From: Dendrobium chrysotoxum
Taxonomy: Eukaryota; Streptophyta; Magnoliopsida; Asparagales; Orchidaceae
Direction of reading: 5' to 3'
Assembly (NCBI GenBank): GCA_019925795.1
Contig: CM034311.1
Location: forward strand, 17,490,926 to 17,554,925
DNA: 64,000 nt
A program made the translations under genes and the position numbers. Below are positions 56,390-64,000 of this stretch, piece by piece. Below the pieces are notes generated by a model. The model saw only the letters and a list, made by a program, of their open reading frames with translations. It did no database searches and was not told the DNA's origin. The first letter of the stretch is position 1. Every line of letters starts with the position of its first letter.

Positions 56390-58170
56390 AGATGAACTAT
56401 CCAACACATGATTTGGAGTTAGCTGCTATTATATTTATATTAAAGATTTAGAGATATTACTTATGTGGAGTTAGATGTGAGATCTTTACTGACCATCAGA
56501 GCTTGAAGTATATTTTTACTCAGAATGATATAAATTTGAGGCAAAGAAGGTGGTCAGAGCTGATCAAGGATTATGATCTATATATTTAGTATCGGCATAG
56601 TAAGGTGAATGTAGTAGTAAATGCTTTAAGCAGGAAGTTTTTAGGTACTTGTCTTTTATTGCTTACTTCTATATACTTTCTTATTCAAGATTTGGAAAAA
56701 TTAAAGATAGAGATTGTATTTGCTACTACAGATCCAAATTTATTAGCTCAGATGATTATTCAGCTTACTCTATAAAAAAAAATTAAGAAGCTCAGAAATC
56801 AGATACAGAGTATCTAAAGTTGAGTGATCAGATTAAGGCTAGTAAGAGACCAAAACTCTCTTTATCTAATTCTGAAGTCATTTTCTACAAGGATAGATTA
56901 TGGGTTTCTTCTATTGGTGATTTGAGAATTGAGATCCTATATAAGGCACATTATTCGGGTTATACTATTTATCTAGGAAGTAGTAAAATATACAGAGATT
57001 TGAAAGGTATATTTTGATGGCCTGGATTAAAGAAGGATGAGGCTGAGTTTGTTTCTAAGTATGAGGCTTATCAGTTAGTGAAGGCAGAGCATCAGCGACT
57101 AGGTGATTTTTTTTAGTCATTAGTTATTCCAGAGTGGAAGTAAGAAGAGGTGATGATGGACTTTGCTATGGGTTTTCTTATATCGAGATAGGGGCATGAT
57201 GCAATCTGAGTTATAGTTAATTGTTTGACAAAGCCAACACATTTCATTCATATCCGAAAGACTGATCCAGTTGATAGGTTAGCACAGATATATGTCAAGA
57301 ATATTATCAGATTATATGGTATGCCAAAGATAATTGTATTAAATTATAATGATCAATTTATCTCCAAATTTTGGAGAGGCATTTAGTAGTGATTTGGTAT
57401 AAAACTGTACTTCAGTATAGCTTTTCATTTGCAAACAGACAGACAGTCTTAAAGGACTATTTAGGTACTGGAGGATCTTTTGAGACTCTGTGTTTTAGAT
57501 CTTGGTGGTAGTTGGGATATCCCACTGATAGAGTTCGTATATAATAATAATTATCAGTTTAATATATATATATGGCTCCTTACGAAGTCCTGTACAATAA
57601 AAAGTGCATGACCTCTTTGACTTTGATAGAGGTAGGTGACAGATATGTGATAGGATATGCTTTTATAGATGATACTGTAACATAGATTCATCTGATTAGA
57701 GAAAGATTGAGAGTTACATAAGATAAGCAGAAAATATCATGATTAGAAACACATAATGGTGGAATTTCAAGTTGGTGATTTTATTTATGTCAAAGTCAGC
57801 CCAATGAAAGGTATCATAAAATTTGAAAGCATTAGTAAGCTGAGTTCAAGGTACATTGGACCTTTTGAGATTGTTGAGAGGATTGGTAGTTCTACTGATA
57901 GATTATTGTTGCCAGATCATGTCTGATATACACAGTATATTTCATGTATCTTTATTGAGAAAGTGGGTATCTGATTCTAAAAAGAGATTATCTGCTGATG
58001 ATGTGGATGTTCATCTGAACATGCAGTATAGAGAAGAGCCAGATAAATTTCTAGCGTACGATGTCAAAAAATTGAGAAGCAAATAAATTTTGATGCTCAA
58101 TATGCAGTGGAAGCACATGACCGCCAGAGCGGCTACTTAGGAGAAGGAATTTGAGATGAGACAACACTAT
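56390..58170 (+). pseudogene. Chromovirus pol remnant: RNase H, integrase, chromodomain
   Basis: RNase H: FTDHQSLKYIFTQNDINLRQ and RRWSELIKDYDL, then the degenerate ALSRKF end. Integrase zinc domain: ILYKAHYSGYTIYLGSSK and KDEAEFVSKYEAYQLVKAEH, where both HHCC cysteines are replaced by tyrosine or lost. Integrase core: VMMDFAMGF and RLYGMPKIIVLNYNDQF, with the second catalytic Asp region degraded. C-terminal: VEFQVGDFIYVKVSPMKGI and SRYIGPFEIVERIG, then FHVSLLRKWVSD. Chromodomain tail QWKHMTARAAT with a stop before EKEFEMR. There are many stops and frameshifts, so it is inactive. Confidence 0.85.
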
Positions 58171-58237
58171 CTAGATTTATTCTAACTTATTTTGATTTGG
58201 GAATATTGAGGGTGATATTTTTTGTAGGTGGGTTGAT

Positions 58238-60037
58238 TGTTATAATTCAAAATTTTAAAAAATATATTTTTACCTATAATAGTCAAAAATTATTTTTGGA
58301 GTAATTATAAGCCCAAATCACAAATTATCTTCCCATAGCATACTATATTGGTGTTTTAGTGTCACTAATTTTTTCATAATTTTTGGGCACTAATAAAATT
58401 TCTTAAGAAATTGACATATATCAGTACAAGTAGAGGTTTTGGGACAGTCACGTGTCCGTTTTGCAAATAGATTTCATAAAATTTTTTTAAATAAGTTAAT
58501 TTATAGATATTTTTTAATCCCTAAAAAAATTTATAAAAATTTTATACTAAAAATATTATAATAATATTATTACATTATTATTTTATAAAAAAATCGAAAA
58601 GCACTTAAGCCCTTAATCATTTTATCTTAAGCCATTAACTCATTTTCTCCATTCGGCTCAACAAAAAAAATAAAAATTTAGAAGAAAGAGAGGAGAGAGA
58701 AAGAAGGCAGCTAGGTTTTGACAGCTACAAAGCAGTTTCGTTAGTCAGTCTAATTAGAAAATTTGCTCGTCTCGAGATATATTATATTTAGCCTATTTCA
58801 ATTTTCAATAATTTGATATTTTTTGCATTTTTTCTATCAAATTTATATTTTTGTTATTGAAAAAAGAGAATAATTTTATTTTGGTAAAACTTTTATCGTA
58901 TAACTTTTTTATGTGTTATAGAGAGTAAGATTATGAACATTTTGAATATATTTTAGAAATTTTTCATAGGGTGATTTTTAAAAAGTTATAATTTTTGCCT
59001 ACTCAAAAATTTATTTTGACATCTAAAAATAGTGCTTCAATTTAATTATAGCTTCAGAATGATATTTTACACAATCTATGATAATTTGGTTGTGTTTTGA
59101 AATTATGAAATTTACTCGGTAATATTTCTGTTGTCTATCGTAGGTCATTTTGACAATTTTTGAATATAGTCCACTTATGCTTTAATTAATGAAATACATT
59201 AAAAATATGAAAAAAATGTGATATAATATGTTGTGATGTGATATAATGCCGGCACTAGTGGGCGACCGAGGTGGGATTCTGTTGTTGAAATATTATGATG
59301 CCGGCACTAGTAGGCGACCGAGGTGGGATTCTATTACTAGACTGTTGTGAGGCCAGCACCAGTGAGCAACCAAGATGGAATTTTGTTATTACTGGCAATA
59401 GTTGGAGACCGAGGTATGATTTTGTTATGCTGGTATCAGTGGGTGTCGAGGTGGGATTTTTGTAAATATATAAAAATTTGGGCTTAAGAGCTATTTTGAT
59501 TATCATTATGAAGTTATTGTTTATAACTCAATTAGTTTTTATTTTTATTTAATTATATTTAGTTTTAGTAAATGATTTAATTCAGAGTTCTTTTGGTTTT
59601 AGTTATTGATTCATGTTTTAGGCTATGATAGCCTACTGAGCCATGTTAGCAAATCCTTGCTTTTGCTTTTATTTTTAGGCCCAGGGAAGGGTAAGGAGCG
59701 AGCTGAGTAGTTTGGATAGTAGGTTCTGATCTGTATTATTGGTATATTTTGGTTAGTTTTGATTTTTGCAGGCTTGACTTTTATTTTGTTATTCTATTTA
59801 TTGTCAAATGTTGTTGTAGATAGCCTTTAGATTATATATATTTTGAATGATATATAAAAATTTATTTTGAGATTCAGTAGTATTCCTCTTATATTGCATT
59901 TAATAGTGGCTTTGTGTAGTATATAAATTGGAAGTGTTATTTCAGTCTTCTCCAACTAGATCTTGGGGTCAGTCTTGCCATAATCAGACATGGTATGACC
60001 TGTGTGGTATCAGGTCATATCGAGTCGGGTTGTGACA
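58238..60037 (+). repeat. 3' LTR (1800 bp) of the truncated chromovirus
   Basis: It starts TGTTATAATTC and ends GGGTTGTGACA, homologous to 134-1633 along its length. It includes an enlarged tandem array at about 59245-59465 with ATGCCGGCACTAGTGGGCGACC units. Confidence 0.85.
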
Positions 60038-62232
60038 ATCATCCTCAATAAATTTATATATACTAGAGCCAACTAAACATCAAAAGTCTATAAAATAAAT
60101 ATATAGAGTACGAAAACTACATATTCACTTCCCAAAATAATCATTTAAAAAAGTCCAGATTCTAATACTTCCAAAAAAAATATAAATACAATATGGGCTA
60201 CAAAATCATAAATACCTTATAAACCTAGTCTTCTATTTTCAATCGAATTGGACCTACTCAACAAAATCTTTACCTTTGCCTGAAATGATATAACAACGGA
60301 GCGAGTATATAACTCAGTAGGTCAACCTCATTTTTCCATAACAAAATTCAATGCATAATACTAAAAGAGATTAAAACAAAATCGTAAGAATACTATTTAA
60401 ATTAAAATTTTAGGTATATGAATGCTGAATACATATGTACTAATGCCCCTTATAACTCTCAAATCTTTCACGTCCCACCTGTTCATGATAGGTGTAAAGC
60501 AGGCAAAACTAGAACAAAACATAATTCCTATACATAGCCAATTCAGAGCCAAAATAGAGTATTCCAATACATAGTATTTCCACTTAGGCTCAAGTAGAGA
60601 TTGTTTTAGAGTATTTTATTTTCCATTTCATAAATTCCATATCATGAAATGTATTATAATGCAAATATAGCATGCAACTGAATGCAAATAGCATCATATG
60701 TCAACTTCTATTAAAAATTCCCACATTTTAATGCCAACACAAAGTGCTCAGAACTTTACCAATTTCACAGAGGTTATGTATAATGCTAAAATAACATATT
60801 TTATTAACTGTTCTGCAGCTAAAAATGCTACCATATTCCACAATAATAAAAAATTCATACAGAACAAATGATTGATGAATTTTTATATTCTTTTAGTCAA
60901 ATTGTCTTGAACGGAGAATAAAATAATATACTAGAAGTTACATAATAAAATCTTTTTAAAACTTAAGAAATATATTTTTAAAAGTAAATCTTTCGTTATA
61001 CGCATCATTATTAAAAATTTAAATGGGGTATGGGTTACCTACTTTGATCTCGATAGTTCTCCAAACTAATCGACTGGACGGATGAAATTTGGATTTCAGA
61101 CCTCGAGTATTCTCCCTTTTCCTTATCTTTCCCTCCTCTCCTCTCCTTTCTTCCTCATCAAGCTGCCAGGAGTTTAGGTTGGCGTTAGTGATTTTAGATA
61201 TCTATTATTTAAAAAGTATTAATTCGGCCTAATGCCACTGCACTGCAACCTCTAACATGGCAGCGCTACCAGCAAAACTCCCAAAACTCTCCTAGATTCT
61301 CACAAATTTTCCTAGGGTTCATTCTTAGCACCATAATGACACTGTCCAGCCATAACACTCCCTCAAAACCTCATTTTCTCCATTTTCCCAAGAGCAACGC
61401 TGGAGCATCAAATCTAGCACCATAATGCTCGCAGAAGTAAAAAATCAAACTTCTAAATTTCACTTCATCAACCCAAATCTTTAAGCATTCTAAGCTCCAA
61501 ACATTCCAATAATACTTAGAATTACTAAATTAATTAAAAATTACACTTTTAAGTAGATAACTACTTGAATTTCAGATGATAGATATTACATCTTATCACA
61601 ATCAATCATATTAGCCATGCTTTTCTCAATATCATCACCTTAACATTTGAAAACATAGGATAACTAATTCAAGAAAAAATATAACATTAATCACCAACAT
61701 ATAGCATCATCCCTAGTAAATATCACAAAGATTTTTATGATAGATCATCTATAAAATGACATTGAACAAAGATAAACACTATACTTAAATCCTTATAAAA
61801 AATAATAATTTAACATTATGGAGTTTGCGAAATAAATGGATATTGAAGTATTCATTGAATATCAACATAAGCTCCTATATTGATATTGAAATATTCTATA
61901 ATGATAAATATACTTAGAATTTCTTTTTTAAATGTAAAGATAAAAGGTGAAAAATAAAGGATTTTAAATTCAAGGCGAAGATTTGATGTTTTAAATATTT
62001 AGAAAATAAGAAATATTTTATTTGAGTTCTATTTAAAATATTTACTTATTTTTTGTGGCGCAAATACATAGTTTAACTTAAATATAAAATTATAATTTTT
62101 TGCGAAAATTAAAAATAATTTTTTTAATAATAGTTCATTATTTAACTGTTTGTAATTTTTACCAGCGAGGTAAATTTAATCTGAGAACTCCAACAGGTTA
62201 AAACATGCCGGCCTGCGGTCGGATTATTCGTT
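60038..62232. other. Unclassified AT-rich DNA
   Basis: No recognisable gene. A minus-strand pyrimidine-to-purine rich segment at about 61080-61160 and ACTCAGTAGGTCAACC near 60320 vaguely resemble reversed LTR phrases of the chromovirus family, but no ends or duplications could be found. Confidence 0.3.
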
Positions 62233-62470
62233 TAAGGCCTAGTTTGATTGGGCGTTTTTGATGCTTATTCCTTTTTAAAGCAGTAAAATTTATTTTTCTT
62301 TACTGTTTGGTTTGTCAAACCTTGTTCCCAATAACTCCATTTTTGCCATTTTTCTACTATTTTGAAAAAATTTTTTATATATGCTTCTTCGTTAGAAAAC
62401 TCCTTTCTCTGAACTGATGCTTCTTAAAACTACCTTTTATAAAAATATCAAATAACCAAACGAAGCCTAA
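62233..62470. mobile_element. Tourist-like MITE upstream of the dolichyl-diphosphatase gene
   Basis: The element is 62236-62467 (232 bp). Its left end GGCCTAGTTTGATTGGG pairs with the complement of its right end GGCTTCGTTTGGTTATT. TAA flanks both sides (62233-62235 and 62468-62470), a PIF/Harbinger signature. It ends about 160 bp before the start codon of the next gene. Confidence 0.8.
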
Positions 62471-62545
62471 GAATCCAACGGCAGATCCTCCGAAAGCAAA
62501 AATGGCGGACCAAAACAGTTTCAGTTGGAGGAATTGAATCGAATC

Positions 62546-62556
62546 AGCTATTTAAG
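62546..62556 (+). promoter_or_regulatory. Possible TATA-like element of the dolichyl-diphosphatase gene
   Basis: GCTATTTAAGC lies about 75 bp before the ATG and is followed by a CT-rich leader (CTTCTTCTCCCTCTTC). It is weaker than a consensus TATA box, so this is tentative. Confidence 0.35.
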
Positions 62557-62625
62557 CCAAGCAGTTATAGTCCTTATCTTCTTCTCCCTCTTCGCCGACG
62601 AGTCGACGACCGCTGACAGAAGTCG

Positions 62626-63389
62626 ATGGAATCTATCCCAACGACGCCGCAGTTGCTCAAGGCGGTTACGCTGACCCATGTCCGGTATCAGCGGGGTGAC
62701 TCCCTAGGCCACTTCCTTGCATGGGTCTCGCTGATCCCAGTATTCATTAGCCTCGGCGGCTTCGTTACCCACTTCTTATTCCGGCGAGAGATCCAAGGTC
62801 TCTGTTTCGCACTCGGTCTCATCTTCTCTCAGTTCCTCAACGAGCTTATCAAGTCATCAGTGCAGCAGTCGCGTCCCGAGACCTGCGCTGCCCTTGAGAT
62901 GTGCGACTCGCACGGCTGGCCGTCTAGTCACTCGCAGTACATGTTCTTTTTCTCCGCCTATTTCTCCCTTCTGTGCCTCAGTGGCACCGGGGACGGGGCC
63001 CCCTCCCGGCGATCGAGATTCTTTATTGCCCTATTTCCCTGGCCTACGGCTATATTGACTCTCTACTCTAGGGTTTACTTGGGATACCACACCGTTGCCC
63101 AGGTTCATTCCTCTGCGGTTCTTCAGGCTTAATTTATTGTTTATCTTTACTTGGCTGATGGTTTTACGGTGGAATGGCCCAGGTTTTCGCTGGGGCGACT
63201 CTAGGGCTATTTCTAGGCGTGCTTTGGTTCTGGATTGTTAACAATCTGCTGGTTGATTACTTTCCATTCATAGAGGAGAGCGCGATTGGCCGGTTCCTAT
63301 ACATCAAGGACACGTCTCACATACCGAATGTGCTTAAGTTTGAATATGATAGTGCTCGGGCTGCTCGGAAGAAGCTGGCCACTGATTGA
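62626..63389 (+). CDS. DOLPP1: Dolichyldiphosphatase (DOLPP1 / LPP-gamma type), 2 exons, 227 aa
   Basis: This PAP2-family membrane enzyme removes a phosphate from dolichyl diphosphate at the ER, recycling the carrier for N-glycosylation; the Arabidopsis relative is LPP-gamma. Exons are 62626-63102 and 63183-63389. The 80-bp GT..AG intron joins VAQ to VFAGATLG in frame. Phosphatase motifs: C1 KSSVQQSRP (K76, R83, P84), C2 PSSH (P99-H102) and C3 SRVYLGYH (S148, R149, H155). The Asp that follows C3 in many PAP2 enzymes is Gln here, as expected for this subfamily. Hydrophobic helices lie at about residues 29-50, 55-72, 104-120 and 132-148, with another in exon 2. The C-terminus ends in basic ARAARKKLATD. 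Length fits the family (about 226 aa). No defects are seen. Confidence 0.95.
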
Positions 63390-63690
63390 GAGGCTGTAAG
63401 TTGGTTCTCTGTTTGCATAGAACGTGTTATTGCTACTTTTTGAGCAAACACGTATTTTTATAGCAATTGTTGGGATTCTGGAATTAAAAGGAGATATCTT
63501 TCAAGTTGGTGTTTTTGTATAGCTATATGTTATAGTTTAGGGAGTGATTATATTATAAGAACAATTAAAGTGATACTCGTTTGAGATAAGAAAATTGAAT
63601 TAAGATTAAAATGATATGAGCATGTATATTAAATGATAGAAAATATAATTATTTTATTAGATGAGTAGATAAAATTTTTGGGAAAATGAT
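63390..63690 (+). other. 3' untranslated / downstream region of the dolichyl-diphosphatase gene
   Basis: AT-rich sequence after the TGA, presumably holding the 3' UTR. No unambiguous polyadenylation signal is assigned. Confidence 0.45.
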
Positions 63691-63910
63691 CAAAATAGTT
63701 CCTTAATTTTTTATGTAAAACCAAAATGATCCCAAATTATGCTAAATGATCATTTTAGTCCCTTGAGTTCTTTAAAAGGAATCAAAATAGTTTCATAATG
63801 GGATTATTTTGATTCCTTTTTAAAGAATTAAAGGACTAAATTAATCCTTTAATATAATTGGAGAATATTTTGATCTTTCATAAAGAGTTAAGGGACAATT
63901 TTGATTCGTT
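63690..63910. repeat. Fold-back (inverted) repeat, MITE-like
   Basis: The arms TTTAGTCCCTTGAGTTC.. (63754-63790) and ..AATTAAAGGACTAAA (63805-63840) are complementary over about 36 bp, with a loop of about 14 bases. Outer parts (AAAATGATCAAAATAGTTCC and GGGACAATTTTGATTCG) are also inverted. Phrases such as GATCATTTTAGTCCCTTGAG are typical of a widespread plant fold-back repeat. No target duplication was identified. Confidence 0.65.
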
Positions 63911-64000
63911 TCTCTAAAATTATTAAATTAGTGTCAAAGGATTAGTAATGAAGAGGGATGGACACAGCTGATATAGTTCGAATTTGTTCTAAATAATTTG

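Larger units (their letters stand above)
56390..60037 (+). mobile_element. 5'-truncated chromovirus-type gypsy element (3' half plus LTR)
   Basis: The element begins inside RNase H at about 56390, runs through integrase and chromodomain to about 58170, and ends with the LTR at 60037. The 5' LTR, gag, protease and RT are absent. It belongs to the same family as the sequence at 1-1633. Confidence 0.85.

Overview
This window looks like a repeat-rich stretch of a flowering-plant nuclear genome, probably a monocot, although I cannot name the species. The evidence is split protein-coding genes with GT..AG introns, Ty3/gypsy elements of typical plant lineages, CACTA, hAT, Mutator and Tourist-type DNA elements, an L1-type LINE, and long AT-rich spacers. 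Only two host genes appear intact. (1) An importin-alpha of the IMPA-9 type lies on the minus strand at 20199-32201, with 11 exons encoding 520 residues, and every exon joins in frame. (2) A dolichyl-diphosphatase (DOLPP1 / Arabidopsis LPP-gamma type) lies on the plus strand at 62626-63389, with two exons encoding 227 residues. A third host-derived trace, at about 51.48-51.74 kb, is a broken HY5-like coding sequence whose bZIP is missing.

Layout. 1-1633: the chromodomain tail and 3' LTR of a chromovirus-type gypsy element. 1.8-9.2 kb: degraded LTR material full of minisatellites (GAAGTCC units, a 120-bp triplicate, an 85-bp array and a GGTC array). 9.2-12.84 kb: unclassified repeats, microsatellites and an LTR end with a candidate primer-binding site. 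13.6-15.3 kb: four copies of a stem-loop repeat. 15.38-19.60 kb: the pol gene of a Tat-type gypsy element on the minus strand, interrupted by a 499-bp Mutator-like MITE with a perfect 9-bp target duplication. 20.2-32.2 kb: the importin gene; its fifth intron holds an internally deleted gypsy element with two LTRs.

32.65-41.98 kb: the most notable block. It is a decayed Mutator-like element carrying FAR1/MURA-like coding remnants on the plus strand and a ULP1 (C48 cysteine protease) pseudogene on the minus strand. A 5'-truncated LINE sits in its left terminal inverted repeat. This matches the Kaonashi/KIU class of ULP-carrying MULEs. Its ends resemble those of the 499-bp element, so the two are probably an (ex-)autonomous and a non-autonomous member of one family. 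It is dotted with AAAGCRCAGTG minisatellite clusters in both orientations.

41.99-48.15 kb: Tourist-like, CACTA-like (with a nested hAT element) and second hAT elements, several with exact target duplications, plus an array of palindromic ATCGTCC motifs. 48.9-56.3 kb: LTR fragments, an array of CTTAGGATC motifs, the HY5 pseudogene, and LTR material that is an inverted relative of the 8-kb region. 56.39-60.04 kb: the 3' half of a second chromovirus-type element with its 3' LTR, in the same family as the element at position 1. 60.04-62.2 kb: unclassified AT-rich DNA. 62.24-64.0 kb: a Tourist MITE just upstream of the dolichyl-diphosphatase gene, then the gene and a fold-back repeat.

The two host genes are not functionally linked. 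The importin moves cargo into the nucleus and the phosphatase recycles dolichyl-PP at the ER. Everything between them is mobile-element history. All assignments come from reading translations and repeats by eye; no database search was run.
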